DNA of 64,000 bases from Actinomadura rudentiformis (GCF_008923185.1 NZ_WBMT01000003.1:310001-374000), one strand, 5' to 3'. Shown: positions 16,089 through 25,599, counted from the first letter of the stretch. A program made the numbers and translations. Notes: generated by a model from the sequence alone, not told the origin.

Positions 16089-17069
16089 GTGCTGGTGATC
16101 GAGGTCGAGGAGTTCGGCGGGCCGGAGGTCCTGGTCCCGCGCGAGGTACCGGACCTGGAGGCGGGCCCCGGCGAGGTCGTCGTGAAGGTGACGGCCGCGG
16201 ACACGTTGTTCGTGGACACCCAGATCCGCTTGGGCGCGGCCCGGGAGTTCTTCGACGTCAAGCCTCCGTACGTGCCCGGCGGCGCCGTGTCCGGCGAGGT
16301 GGTCTCGGTGGGCGCGGGCGTCGACCCGGCCTGGATCGGCCGCGGCGTCATCGCCTACACCGGCGGCCTCGAGGGGCACGGCGGCTATGCCGAACTGGCG
16401 GTGGTCTCCGCCTGCGGGCTCATCCCCGTGCCCGGCGACCTCGGATTGCGGGAGGCCGCCGCGCTGGTGCACGACGGCGTCAGCGCATACGGGCTGTTCG
16501 AACGCGCCGAGATCAAGGCGCGGGACCGGGTGCTCGTCGTCGGGGCCACCGGCGGCGCGGGCGTCCTGCTGATCCAGCTGGCGCGCGCCGCGGGCGCCAC
16601 GGTCATCGCCGCCGCGCGCGAGCAGCGCAAGCTCTGTCTCGCGCGCGGGCTCGGCGCCGACATCGTCGTGGACTACTCCGAGCCCGACTGGGCCGAACAC
16701 GTGCGGGACGCGACCGGGGGCGCGGGCGCCAGGGTCGTCCTCGACGGAGTCGGCGGCGAGATCGGCAGGGCGGCCTTCGACGCCGTCGCGAATGGCGGAT
16801 GGATGTCGGCGCACGGCTCTTCCACCGGCGGGTTCAGCGTGATCGACCCGGAGGAGGCGGTGCGGCGGCAGGTGACCGTGCAGGGCATCGGCGACATGCG
16901 GATGGGCCTCATCGACCGCAAGCGGGTCGCCGCGCCGGTGCTGGAGGAGGCCGCGGCGGGCCGCCTCAGGCCGCTGATCGGCCAGACCTTCCCGCTCGAA
17001 CGGGCCACCGAGGCGCACACCGCGATCGAGGCCCGCTCAGTCATCGGCAAGACCCTGCTGATTCCTTGA
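16089..17069 (+). CDS. Zinc-free NAD(P)H quinone oxidoreductase-like dehydrogenase
   Basis: A medium-chain dehydrogenase/reductase of 326 residues. The Rossmann motif VVGATGGAGVLLIQLARAAG (about 145-165) marks the cofactor site, and the first half is the GroES-like catalytic fold. The zinc-binding Cys/His set of alcohol dehydrogenases is absent, so it belongs with quinone or enoyl reductases. I choose GTG 16089 because AAAGGAG lies 10 bases upstream; the ATG at 16065 would give 334 residues but lacks such a site. The final 29 bp overlap the converging SARP gene. Confidence 0.85.
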   Translation: MLVIEVEEFGGPEVLVPREVPDLEAGPGEVVVKVTAADTLFVDTQIRLGAAREFFDVKPPYVPGGAVSGEVVSVGAGVDPAWIGRGVIAYTGGLEGHGGYAELAVVSACGLIPVPGDLGLREAAALVHDGVSAYGLFERAEIKARDRVLVVGATGGAGVLLIQLARAAGATVIAAAREQRKLCLARGLGADIVVDYSEPDWAEHVRDATGGAGARVVLDGVGGEIGRAAFDAVANGGWMSAHGSSTGGFSVIDPEEAVRRQVTVQGIGDMRMGLIDRKRVAAPVLEEAAAGRLRPLIGQTFPLERATEAHTAIEARSVIGKTLLIP

Positions 17070-20000
17070 TGCTGATTCCTTGATGCTCATCCCCTGACGG
17101 CTCATCACTCCTGACGGCTGCTCGCTGCTCCTCCGGGGTGCGGGCCCGGCCCTCGGCGAACGCGGTCGCGAAGGCCTCGTCGCCGAGGGCCTGCCGTGCG
17201 GACGCCGTGATGCGGTCGACGTCACCGCGTTCGGCGCCGGGAAGCGGCGCCCCGACGGATTCGCGGGTCGCGGCGGCCGTGCCCAGCAGGCTCGCGGCAC
17301 TCTCCGGACGACCGTCGAGCGCCCGCGCCCCGGCCAGCCCTTCGAGGGCGAGGGCGATCGCACGCGGATCGTTGGTGGCTGCGGCGTCGTCGAAGCTGTC
17401 CAAATGCAGCGCGAGGGCCCGCTCTGCATCGCCGCGCTGCTCGGCGACGAAGCCGAGCTCGGCGGTGATGAACGCGGTGCCCGCCCGGCCGCCAACCCGT
17501 TCAAGCCACACGAGCGGGCTGCGCAGATGGGCCTCGGCCTCGGCCAGCCTGCCCTGGCGGCGGGCCACCAGCCCGAGCCCGATCTCGGCGAACTCCCGCG
17601 AGGACCTGCTCGAATGCTCGACGGCGAGCCGCAACGCCCGTTCGTGCAGCTCCCGGGCCCGGTCGAGGTCCCCGGTCAGCAGCGCGATCCGGCCCAGACC
17701 GGCGACCTTGAACGACACCTCGGGCCACAGGCCGAGCTCCTCGGCGATGCGGACGCCCTCCTGGCGGAGCCGGCCGGCCCGTTCGTAGTCCCCGGCGATC
17801 TCGGCGGCCCGTTCGAGCGGGTCCATGGCGACCAGACGTCCCCAGGCGTCGCCCAGCTCCTCGAAAATCGAGAGGCTTTCTGCGCCGTCCGATTCCACCC
17901 TCGCGAGATCGCCGGGAACCACCGCGAGGGTGGCCCGTGAACTCAGGGCGGCCGCGACACCCCAGCGATCGCCGAGTGAACGGAAGGTCGCCAGCGCGCG
18001 TTCGATCCGCGCCGCCGTCGCCGCCATGTCCCCGTAGGCCCAGTGCACGAAGCTCAGGAACCACTCCGCCATCGCACGGCCACGCGGGTCGTCCACGCCC
18101 TCGTACGCACGGAGCGCCGTCTCGATCAGCCGAGTCGGGTCCGCGCCGTCGCCGGAGATCATCGTCATGGCGGCGCGCCAGCTCACCGCCGCGGCCCGTT
18201 CTGGCCTCGGAGGTACAGAGGGTGGCGCCTCGCCTTCGACGGAGAGCGCACGGTCCAGCGACCGCCGGGCCTCTCTGAACCGCCCGCGCAGATACCAGTG
18301 CCATGCCTGGGCGTTGACGAGCCGGAGCGCCAGGTGAGCGTCGCCGTCCCGCGCCGCATGGTCGAGCGCGGCGCGCAGGTTGGCGCTCTCGATGTCGAGC
18401 CGCTCCAGCCAGCGCCGCTGCTCCGGCCCGCGCAGCCGCTCGGCGGCTCGTTCTGCCAGGTCCGCGTGGTAGCGAGCGTGCTGTTGGCGGACGAGCCGCT
18501 CCTCACCGGCATCTTGGAGACGTTCGAGGGCGTATGCCGCCACCGATTCCAGGAGGCGATATCGAGGGCCGTGCAGTGGAAGGGGAGCGGCGGTCACGAC
18601 GAGCGACCGGTCCACAAGGCGGGCCAGCACGTCGAGGACATCGCCGGCCCGCACGTCCGAGGACTGCACACCGTCACCCGCGCAGATCGCTTCGGCGCTG
18701 TCGAGCGTCGCCCCTTCGGAGTGCACGGCGAGGCGGCGCAACACGGTGCGTTCGGGGTCGGACAGCAGCTCCCAGCTCCAGTCGATCATCGCGCGCAACG
18801 TCTGCTGGCGGGCGGGCGCGCCCCGGTGCCCGGCGGCGAGCACCCGGAACCGGTCGTCCAGGCGCGCGGCGAGCTCATGAACGCCGAGCAGGCGGACCCG
18901 GGTGGCCGCCAGCTCCAGAGCCAGCGGGATGCCGTCCAGCCTCCGGCAGATCGCCGCGACCGCGGGGGCGCTCTCCGCGTCGAAGGCGAAGCCCGGTGCG
19001 GCGGCCTCGGCCCGCGCGACGAACATCCGTACGGCGCTGGACTTCCGCAGCTCCTCCGGCGCCCCGGCGTCACTGTCCGGCAGGTCGAGCGGCGGTACGG
19101 CGACGACACGTTCAGCGGCAAGGCCGAGAGGCTCCTGGCTCGTCGCGAGGACCTGCAGCTCGGGAGCGGCCTTCAGCAGACGCTCCACCAGCTCGGCGAC
19201 CGGCTCGATCACGTGCTCGCAGTTGTCGAGCAGGAGGAGCGCCCGCCTGGCGGTGAGGGCGTCGGCCACACGGTCGGACGGCTCGTGCCGTTCATCTGGG
19301 TCCGTTCCCGCCGCGTTCTCCTCGCGCACGCCCAGGGTCGCCGCGACCAGCTCGGCCACGTCGCGACCGCCGGGTGCGAGAGCGGTCAGCTCGACCAGCC
19401 ACACGCCGTCCGGGAACGCGTCGCCGGCCTCCCTGGCGGTCTCGATCGCCAGCCGCGTCTTCCCGACGCCGCCCGGACCGGTCAACGTCACCAGCCGCGG
19501 ACCGCCGTAACGGCCCGTCTTCAGCAGCACGCCGACCTCGCTGACGGCCTCGGCGCGGCCGATCAGGCCGCTGAGGGCGGCGGGCAGCCGCGGCGCCCGG
19601 GCCGCCACCGAGGTGGCCGGAGTCAGCGCGGGGTCCTGCTCAAGGATCGCCTGGTGGAGCGCGGCCAGTTCGGGACCGGGGTCGAGCCCCAGCTCATCCC
19701 GCAACCGGTCGCGCAGCTCGCCGTAGGTCGCGAGCGCCTCGCTCGGGCGTCCGGCCCGGTAGAGGGCGCGCATGTACGCGGCGCGGAGCCGTTCGCGGAG
19801 CGGATGGCGCTCGACGAGGCCGGCGAGCTCCCCGGTCAGCAGACTGTGCTCGCCGAGCTCCAGACGTGCCTCGGCGTGCGCTTCGAGTGCGGCCAGCCGC
19901 AGCTCGTCGAGGCGTACGATCGCGGCCCGGGCGAACGCGTCGTCGGCGAAGTCCGCATAGGCGGGGCCGCGCCAGAGCGCGAGAGCATCCGCCAGCAGGG

Positions 20001-20370
20001 CCGCCCGCGATCGCGGGTCCCCGGCCTGGCGCGCCTGCGCGACCAGGGTCTCGAAGCGGCCGGCGTCGACGGCGTCCGGCGCGACCTCCAGAAGGTATCC
20101 GGGCGCCCGGGAGACCACGAGGTCACGGCCGCCCGGCTCGGCGTCCGCCAGGGCCTTGCGGAGCTGGGAGACCCGTGCCTGGAGTGTCCCGAGGGGGTTG
20201 CGCGGCGGCCGGTCGCCCCACAGATCGTCGATGAGCCGGTCCGTGGACGCCACACGTCCCGGTTGGGTCAGCAGGTCGGCGAGGAGCGCACGGACCTTGG
20301 CCTCGGGAATCGTGACCCGCGTCCCGTCATCCGTCCAGACGGCCAGCGGACCGAGCACCCCGAAGCGCAT
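17041..20370 (-). CDS. SARP/BTAD-NB-ARC-TPR transcriptional regulator
   Basis: A 1109-residue AfsR-type regulator. In order: an OmpR-like winged helix (about 1-95, MRFGVLGPLAVW), the BTAD domain (about 100-250), an NB-ARC-type ATPase (about 260-560) with Walker A LTGPGGVGKTRLA and ALLLLDNCEHVI, and a long C-terminal TPR region. Such proteins activate pathway genes in actinomycetes. The C-terminus ends in a 14-bp tandem repeat that overlaps the end of the convergent oxidoreductase gene. It is divergent from the imine-reductase-like gene at 20498, a possible target. Confidence 0.9.
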   Translation of the reverse strand: MRFGVLGPLAVWTDDGTRVTIPEAKVRALLADLLTQPGRVASTDRLIDDLWGDRPPRNPLGTLQARVSQLRKALADAEPGGRDLVVSRAPGYLLEVAPDAVDAGRFETLVAQARQAGDPRSRAALLADALALWRGPAYADFADDAFARAAIVRLDELRLAALEAHAEARLELGEHSLLTGELAGLVERHPLRERLRAAYMRALYRAGRPSEALATYGELRDRLRDELGLDPGPELAALHQAILEQDPALTPATSVAARAPRLPAALSGLIGRAEAVSEVGVLLKTGRYGGPRLVTLTGPGGVGKTRLAIETAREAGDAFPDGVWLVELTALAPGGRDVAELVAATLGVREENAAGTDPDERHEPSDRVADALTARRALLLLDNCEHVIEPVAELVERLLKAAPELQVLATSQEPLGLAAERVVAVPPLDLPDSDAGAPEELRKSSAVRMFVARAEAAAPGFAFDAESAPAVAAICRRLDGIPLALELAATRVRLLGVHELAARLDDRFRVLAAGHRGAPARQQTLRAMIDWSWELLSDPERTVLRRLAVHSEGATLDSAEAICAGDGVQSSDVRAGDVLDVLARLVDRSLVVTAAPLPLHGPRYRLLESVAAYALERLQDAGEERLVRQQHARYHADLAERAAERLRGPEQRRWLERLDIESANLRAALDHAARDGDAHLALRLVNAQAWHWYLRGRFREARRSLDRALSVEGEAPPSVPPRPERAAAVSWRAAMTMISGDGADPTRLIETALRAYEGVDDPRGRAMAEWFLSFVHWAYGDMAATAARIERALATFRSLGDRWGVAAALSSRATLAVVPGDLARVESDGAESLSIFEELGDAWGRLVAMDPLERAAEIAGDYERAGRLRQEGVRIAEELGLWPEVSFKVAGLGRIALLTGDLDRARELHERALRLAVEHSSRSSREFAEIGLGLVARRQGRLAEAEAHLRSPLVWLERVGGRAGTAFITAELGFVAEQRGDAERALALHLDSFDDAAATNDPRAIALALEGLAGARALDGRPESAASLLGTAAATRESVGAPLPGAERGDVDRITASARQALGDEAFATAFAEGRARTPEEQRAAVRSDEPSGDEHQGISIKESAGSCR
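17056..17097. repeat. 14-bp tandem repeat at a convergent gene junction
   Basis: TGCTGATTCCTTGA occurs twice perfectly (17056-17069, 17070-17083) and once degenerately (17084-17097, TGCTCATCCCCTGA). The first copy contains the stop of the oxidoreductase gene. On the other strand the copies are read as the C-terminal tail of the SARP protein. Confidence 0.8.
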
Positions 20371-20497
20371 TCCCCCAGGTTAATGGAGCACCCGGACACT
20401 CCATCCCAGGCGGCCCGTAGCGCATCGGAAGCGACCCCGAAGGGCTCGGCCGCACTCTGAAGCCACAACGTCAGAGACGACGACTTTGGAGAAGACA

Positions 20498-21394
20498 ATG
20501 GCGACGCACAAGACCCCGGTGACGGTCATCGGGCTGGGCCCGATGGGCGCGACGATGGCCCAGACGTTCCTGAAGGCAGGGCACCCGGTCACGGTCTGGA
20601 ACCGCACGGCGAGCAAGGCCGAGCCGCTGGTCGCCCAGGGCGCGACGCTCGCCGCCACCCCCGCCGACGCGCTCGCGGCGAACGAGCTGGTCGTCATCAG
20701 CCAGATCGACTACCAGGCGATGTACGACTCGATCGGCTCCGCGACGGACGCCCTCAAGGGCAAGGTGCTGGTCAACCTCAGCTCCGACACCCCGGAGAAG
20801 CTGCGCGCGGCGAACGACTGGGCGGCCGGGCACGGCGCCGACCTGATCACCGGCGGCATCATGACTCCGCCGCCGGGCATCGGTGAGCCGGGCGCCTACA
20901 CGTTCTACAGCGGCTCCGAGGCGGCTCTGGAGAAGCACCGCGAGACGTTGAAGGTCCTGACCGACGTCACGTACGTCGGCGAGGACCACGGCCTGGCGAT
21001 GTTGTACTACACGGCGCAGCTGTTCATCTTCTGGTCGTCGCTGGCCAGCTACATGCACGCGGTCGCGCTCGTCGGCTCGGCCGGTGTCGCGCCCGAGGCG
21101 TTCCGCCCGTACGGTGCGGCGACCATCGGGGACCTCGCCAGCGACGGGCCCATGGGCTTCGTGAAGATCCTCACCGAGGAGATCGAGAAGGGTGAGTACC
21201 CGGGCGAGCTCAACAGCCTGCTCATGCAGGCCGTGAGCGCGGACCACGTCGTCGAGGCCAGCAAGGCCGCCGGTCTGGACACCGGGTTCCCGACGGCGCT
21301 CCGAGACCTCTTCTGGCGCGCGGTAGACCGGGGCCACGGGGCCGACGGGCTCGGCAGCCTCTACGAGGCCATCAAGAACCCGCCCAAGGCATAA
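20498..21394 (+). CDS. Imine-reductase-like NAD(P)-dependent oxidoreductase
   Basis: A 298-residue protein. The dinucleotide site VIGLGPMGATMA (about 10-21) and VWNRTASKA (about 35-43, an NADP-type Arg) are typical of beta-hydroxyacid dehydrogenases and imine reductases. The C-terminal helices (FWSSLASYMHAVALVGSAG; FWRAVDRGHGADGLGSL) match the imine reductase/RedAm group better than 6-phosphogluconate-type enzymes. Members reduce cyclic imines or aminate ketones. ATG 20498 has a GGAG site at 20488-20491. It is divergent from the SARP gene. Whether imines are the natural substrate is unknown. Confidence 0.85.
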   Translation: MATHKTPVTVIGLGPMGATMAQTFLKAGHPVTVWNRTASKAEPLVAQGATLAATPADALAANELVVISQIDYQAMYDSIGSATDALKGKVLVNLSSDTPEKLRAANDWAAGHGADLITGGIMTPPPGIGEPGAYTFYSGSEAALEKHRETLKVLTDVTYVGEDHGLAMLYYTAQLFIFWSSLASYMHAVALVGSAGVAPEAFRPYGAATIGDLASDGPMGFVKILTEEIEKGEYPGELNSLLMQAVSADHVVEASKAAGLDTGFPTALRDLFWRAVDRGHGADGLGSLYEAIKNPPKA

Positions 21395-21407
21395 TTCACG
21401 CTGCGGC

Positions 21408-22325
21408 CTAGGCGACGTTGCGGCGGCGTAGGGCCTCCTGGACGGTCTGGACGAGGGCCATCACCTGCGTAGAGGCGTTCTCCCGATCCCAGACCAGGCC
21501 ATACGTCATCCGCAGGTCGCCCAGGTCACCGTCGCCGAGCGGCGGGAAGCCGATGTCGGGGCGGCGCACGGTCTCGGTGAGGAGGCGCGGCGCCGGCATC
21601 AGCCCCCGCCCGGCCGCGACGAGATCGAGGGCCCCCGCCAGGTCGTCGATGTCGTACGCGGCGACCTGGGACTGGAGGGCCGCGCGCAACCGTCCGGGAA
21701 GCTGCACCCACAGGGCGCGCGGCAGGAGGACCGGATGCCCGGTCAGCTGCTCCAGCCGTACGGACGAGGCGGTCGCCAGGGGGCCGCCCGCCGGGACGGC
21801 CAGGTGCGTCACGGGCAGGTGGAACCGCGCGGTGGTCGCGAGCCCCGGCGGGAACGGCGCACTCATGATCGCGACCGCGGCGGTGCCCTGGTTCAACTCC
21901 GCCGTGGCCTCCGTCCAGACCGCCGGGCGCAGCTCCACCTCGGCGTCCGGCGCGTTCCGGGCGAGGCGCCGGGCGACCTGCGCGGCGAGCGTCCCGACGA
22001 GCGGGTCATAAGCGAACCGAATGGACTTCCCGCGGGGGCCGGCGAGACGGCTCGCCTCCGCCGAGAACGCGGCAGCCTGCTGCAGCAGAGCCTCGGCATG
22101 CGGCAACAGCGTCCGCCCTGCCGGCGTCAGCTGGACCTCGCGGCTCGTTCGCTCGAAGAGGCGCACGTCAAGGACCCGTTCGAGACGGGCGATCGCCTGG
22201 CTCACCGCAGGCTGGGACATGTCGAGCTGGACCGCCGCCCGGGAGAAGCTCAGATTGCACGCGACGGCCACGAAGCATCCGATGTCGCGCAGCGGCGGGG
22301 CCGCTCTCCAGTCAGGCAGGTCCAT
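21408..22325 (-). CDS. LysR-family transcriptional regulator
   Basis: A 305-residue LysR protein with a clear helix-turn-helix (LSFSRAAVQLDMSQPAVSQA and IARLERVLDVRLFERT, about 25-60) and an effector domain. It is divergent from metE across about 140 bp. In many bacteria a LysR protein next to metE (MetR) activates it with homocysteine; whether this one does is inference, since its effector domain is not obviously MetR-like. It converges on the imine-reductase-like gene. Confidence 0.85.
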   Translation of the reverse strand: MDLPDWRAAPPLRDIGCFVAVACNLSFSRAAVQLDMSQPAVSQAIARLERVLDVRLFERTSREVQLTPAGRTLLPHAEALLQQAAAFSAEASRLAGPRGKSIRFAYDPLVGTLAAQVARRLARNAPDAEVELRPAVWTEATAELNQGTAAVAIMSAPFPPGLATTARFHLPVTHLAVPAGGPLATASSVRLEQLTGHPVLLPRALWVQLPGRLRAALQSQVAAYDIDDLAGALDLVAAGRGLMPAPRLLTETVRRPDIGFPPLGDGDLGDLRMTYGLVWDRENASTQVMALVQTVQEALRRRNVA

Positions 22326-22466
22326 CGCTCAGCACTGCCGGGCGGAGGCGATCTCTGAGGTCATGCGACCAGTCTGGGCGATAACCGGCGCTGATGGATC
22401 CGGCAGCCGTGGACCAGGCTGTGCACACTGCGTTCCCTTGCCATCGCAGGATTCGAAGGAGAGCGC

Positions 22467-24782
22467 ATGACCGCCCGGCCGAACGCCGTTTCCACCTTTC
22501 CCACCTTTCCCGCCTTTCCCTCCGCCACGATCCTCGGCTACCCGAGGATCGGACCGCGCCGCGAGCTCAAGCGGGCACTGGAGTCGTACTGGAACGGCCG
22601 ATCAAGCCGTGACGAGTTGAACTCGGCGGGTCGCCGGCTCCGGGAAGCCACCTGGCGGCGGCTGACGGATCTGGGGTTGGCGGAGCCGCCGTCCAACACG
22701 TTCTCGCTGTACGACCACGTGCTCGACACCGCATTCATGCTCGACGCGGTACCCGCCCGCTACCGGGCGGCCGACGATGTGTACTTCGCGATGGCGCGCG
22801 GCACCGACGACGTGGCACCGCTGCGGATGACCAAGTGGTTCGACACCAACTACCACTACATCGTTCCAGAGATCGGCCCGGAGACGGCCTTCCGGCTGGC
22901 AGACGACAAGCCGGTCCGTGAGGTCGCCGAGGCGCGGGAGCTCGGCGTCTCCACACGGCCGGTGCTGCTGGGCCCGGTCACCTTCCTGCTTCTCTCGCAG
23001 GCGTCCGCCGGGAGTCCGGCCGGTTTCACGCCGCTGCATCGGCTGAACGACGTGCTCGGCGTGTACTCCGAGTTGCTGAGGGCGCTCGCCGCAGAAGGCG
23101 TGGACTGGGTGCAGCTGGACGAGCCCGCGTTGGTCGCCGATCGTTCGGACGAGGAGCTGGTGGCCGTACGGGTGGCGTACGAACGGCTTGGCGGCCTCGA
23201 CCTCACTGAGCGGCCGCAGCTGTTCGTCTCCTCCTACTTCGGGGAGCTGGGTGCGGCTCTGCCCGTGCTCGCCGACTGCCCCGTCGAGGCGATCGGCTTG
23301 GATCTCGACCGGGGACGCGACGTACTGGCCCGGCGTGACCTGGCTTCCCTGGCGGGAAAGACCGTCGTGGCCGGTGTCGTGCCTGGCCGGAACATCTGGC
23401 GGACTCACCTGAACGACGCGTTGGACACGCTGCGGTATCTGCGTGGCAAGGCCGGCGACGTGACCGTGAGCACCTCGTGCTCGTTGCTGCACGTTCCCCA
23501 TGACCTCGAATCGGAGGACGATCTCGATCCCGCGCTGCGGAAGCGCCTGGCCTTCGCCGACCAGAAGGTGGGCGAGGTCATCGAGCTTGCCCGGCTGTTC
23601 GCGGCTGCGCCTGACGACGCCGTGACGGCCCCGCCCGTACGGCAGCGGCCTCAGGCGTCGTCGCCGGACAGCGCGCAGCCTGCCGAGCGCAGCCCCTATC
23701 CCGTCCGTGCCGTGGCACAAGCCGAACACCTGCGCCTCCCACCGCTGCCGGTGACCACGATCGGGTCGTTCCCGCAGACCGGCGACGTCCGGGCGGCCAG
23801 GGCGGCACTGGCCGCCGGGGAGATCAGCGAAGAACGTTATGAGGCGCTGGTCAAGGCGGAGATCGAGCGCGCCGTCCGGCTCCAGGAGCGGCTCGGCCTC
23901 GACGTCCTCGTGCACGGCGAGCCCGAGCGCAACGACATGGTGCAGTACTTCGCCGAGCATCTCGACGGCTTCGCCATCACCAGGCACGGCTGGGTGCAGT
24001 CGTACGGCTCCCGCTGCACGCGCCCGCCCATCCTGCACGGCGACGTCGACCGGCCCGCCCCGATCACGGTGGGCTGGGCGCGGTACGCGCAGTCGCTGAC
24101 CGGCAAGCCCGTCAAGGGCATGCTCACCGGGCCGGTGACCATCGTCGCCTGGTCGTTCGTCCGGGAGGACCGTCCGCTGCGAGCCGTCTTCGACCAGGTG
24201 GCGGACGCGATCCGCGCCGAGGTGGCCGACCTCCAGGACGCAGGCGTCTCGATCATCCAGGTGGACGAGCCCGCACTGCGTGAGCTGCTGCCGCTGCGCC
24301 GGGCCGACCAGGCCGCCTACCTCTCCTGGGCCGTCGGGGCGTACCGGCGGGCCACGTCGGTCGCGGCCGACCGCACCCAGATCCACACCCATCTCTGCTA
24401 TTCCGACGCCGCCGAGGTGCTCACCGCCATCGACGCTCTGGACGCCGACGTGACGACGATCGAGTCGGCCCGTTCCAACGCACGCGTCCTCGACGATCCT
24501 GCGATGAAAGGCTTCGCCCGCGGCCTCGGTCCCGGCGTCTACGACATCCACTCGCCCCGCGTCCCCGCGGTGCCGGAGATCACCGGCCTGGCCGAGAAGA
24601 TCCTGCGCGTGCTCCCCGCGGACCAGGTCTGGATCAATCCGGACTGCGGCCTCAAGACCCGCACCTACGACCAGGTAGAAGCCGCCCTCACCAACATCGT
24701 CACCGCCACAGCCGAACTCCGCGAAGTGTCTGAAGTACTTCTCAGTTCTTCTGATAACTGCCGGGACCGATCTGTGGGATGA
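22467..24782 (+). CDS. metE: Cobalamin-independent methionine synthase
   Basis: A 771-residue MetE, which transfers the methyl group of 5-methyltetrahydropteroyl-glutamate to homocysteine. The zinc ligands are visible: His and Cys in HTHLCYSD, Glu in TTIESARS, Cys in NPDCGLKTR. The N-terminal half (ILGYPRIGPRRELK) is the duplicated barrel. ATG 22467 follows GAAGGAGAG. Residues 9-18 are encoded by a 9-bp tandem repeat giving TFP-TFP-AFP. The last 20 or so residues, after ALTNIVTATAELRE, are unlike the short basic tails usual in MetE and have less GC-rich codons. No cobalamin riboswitch is seen upstream. Confidence 0.95.
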   Translation: MTARPNAVSTFPTFPAFPSATILGYPRIGPRRELKRALESYWNGRSSRDELNSAGRRLREATWRRLTDLGLAEPPSNTFSLYDHVLDTAFMLDAVPARYRAADDVYFAMARGTDDVAPLRMTKWFDTNYHYIVPEIGPETAFRLADDKPVREVAEARELGVSTRPVLLGPVTFLLLSQASAGSPAGFTPLHRLNDVLGVYSELLRALAAEGVDWVQLDEPALVADRSDEELVAVRVAYERLGGLDLTERPQLFVSSYFGELGAALPVLADCPVEAIGLDLDRGRDVLARRDLASLAGKTVVAGVVPGRNIWRTHLNDALDTLRYLRGKAGDVTVSTSCSLLHVPHDLESEDDLDPALRKRLAFADQKVGEVIELARLFAAAPDDAVTAPPVRQRPQASSPDSAQPAERSPYPVRAVAQAEHLRLPPLPVTTIGSFPQTGDVRAARAALAAGEISEERYEALVKAEIERAVRLQERLGLDVLVHGEPERNDMVQYFAEHLDGFAITRHGWVQSYGSRCTRPPILHGDVDRPAPITVGWARYAQSLTGKPVKGMLTGPVTIVAWSFVREDRPLRAVFDQVADAIRAEVADLQDAGVSIIQVDEPALRELLPLRRADQAAYLSWAVGAYRRATSVAADRTQIHTHLCYSDAAEVLTAIDALDADVTTIESARSNARVLDDPAMKGFARGLGPGVYDIHSPRVPAVPEITGLAEKILRVLPADQVWINPDCGLKTRTYDQVEAALTNIVTATAELREVSEVLLSSSDNCRDRSVG
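22494..22520 (+). repeat. 9-bp tandem repeat in the metE N-terminus
   Basis: ACCTTTCCC occurs at 22494-22502 and 22503-22511, with GCCTTTCCC at 22512-22520. It encodes Thr-Phe-Pro, Thr-Phe-Pro, Ala-Phe-Pro ahead of the conserved MetE core and is probably a recent expansion. Confidence 0.85.
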
Positions 24783-25050
24783 CTCCAAAGGCCGCGATGT
24801 GGTGCGACCCACACTTCAGGGGCTTCCTCCCACTATCCGTGGTATCCCGATCACCTGAGGCCCTAGTGCCACGAGCCCATGTCTCCCTGTCTTCAGTTAG
24901 TGCCCAGGTGCCTTGTGCGGCACTTGGACGATCAATGATCGTTTCAGGGGTAGTCAGCGCTCGCCGCCTCTGCAAGCAGACGCACTCCACATGTGCGAGC
25001 GTCTCTGACTGATCACGTCCGGACGGAAATAGTAGGGGGAGAATTCTCGC
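24783..25050. other. 268-bp less GC-rich spacer after metE
   Basis: No credible gene is seen; leftward open frames here lack coding bias. The base composition drops visibly from about 24727, inside the metE tail, and stays low to about 25490. The GTGCC and GGCAC arms near 24908-24924 form a minor hairpin. The segment must hold the promoter of the secreted-protein gene. Confidence 0.5.
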
Positions 25051-25485
25051 ATGCGTATGTACGCACGCTTCAGCATCGCGACCGCAATCGGAGTGGGCCT
25101 TCTCGCGACGAGTGTGCCCCAGGCCTCGGCCGCTGCGCCTCACACCGATTTCACCTGCAAGAGCCCCAAGGGCGACGTTGGCACTGTGCGCGTCTTCCAT
25201 TCAAAGGACACCTTCAAGGTGACCAGCATGCACTACAAGATCAAGCTGGCCGGCCCAAAGCGTCACCACAACAACGTCTACGTACACGACTACAAAGCCG
25301 CGCCCGGCAAAACCGATGTCGTGAGCAAGACCGGCGACAATGGCAAGGGCGACAACAAGTGGCACAAGTTCAGGGAGAAGGACTACAGTCGCAGCAATAA
25401 GGCAAAGCTCTACGTGAAGTTCGATTTCGACCACTCGGGCGCTGACCCGCACTGCGACGACTTCGGTCCTCTGAAGAAGCGCTGA
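25051..25485 (+). CDS. Small secreted basic protein
   Basis: A 144-residue product with a clear signal peptide: a positive start (MRMYAR), a hydrophobic core and cleavage after PQASA (about residue 27). The mature part is rich in Lys, His and Asp, with two Cys (TFTCKS near 35 and PHCDDF near 136) that could form one disulfide. Alternating beta-like segments suggest a small beta-sandwich; I recognise no family. Its codons are less GC-biased than its neighbours (AAT, AAG, TTC mixed). A GGGGGAGAA site precedes the ATG. A strong terminator follows. Function unknown. Confidence 0.78.
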   Translation: MRMYARFSIATAIGVGLLATSVPQASAAAPHTDFTCKSPKGDVGTVRVFHSKDTFKVTSMHYKIKLAGPKRHHNNVYVHDYKAAPGKTDVVSKTGDNGKGDNKWHKFREKDYSRSNKAKLYVKFDFDHSGADPHCDDFGPLKKR

Positions 25486-25505
25486 CGTACGGCCCGCACA
25501 CCGAC

Positions 25506-25537
25506 GAGCCCTCGACCTTTCCGTAGGTCGAGGGCTC
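25506..25537 (+). terminator. Strong intrinsic terminator-like hairpin
   Basis: GAGCCCTCGACCT (25506-25518) and AGGTCGAGGGCTC (25525-25537) pair perfectly over 13 bp around the loop TTCCGT. It lies 20 bp after the secreted-protein gene and separates it from the LuxR gene. Confidence 0.85.
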
Positions 25538-25599
25538 TCGCGCTTTCGGAGGCGCTCCCGGTCGTCCGATGACCGGCGCATCTGCGACACAATCGGCAC

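Noticed and set aside
18043-20460. Plus-strand open frame of 805 codons opposite the SARP gene.
   Set aside because: Its product is low-complexity Arg/Gly/Gln-rich, a typical antisense shadow in high-GC DNA; the minus-strand gene has clear domains.
22326-22466. Possible cobalamin riboswitch upstream of metE.
   Set aside because: The gap is only 141 bp and lacks the conserved B12 core and 3' box, which are clear upstream of nrdA.
22602-24812. Minus-strand open frame of 736 codons opposite metE.
   Set aside because: Shadow of metE with no domain and no start signal.
24742-25200. A leftward open frame of 152 codons after metE, considered as a transposase remnant.
   Set aside because: No transposase motif, weak codon bias, and it runs antisense through the promoter and start of the secreted-protein gene.
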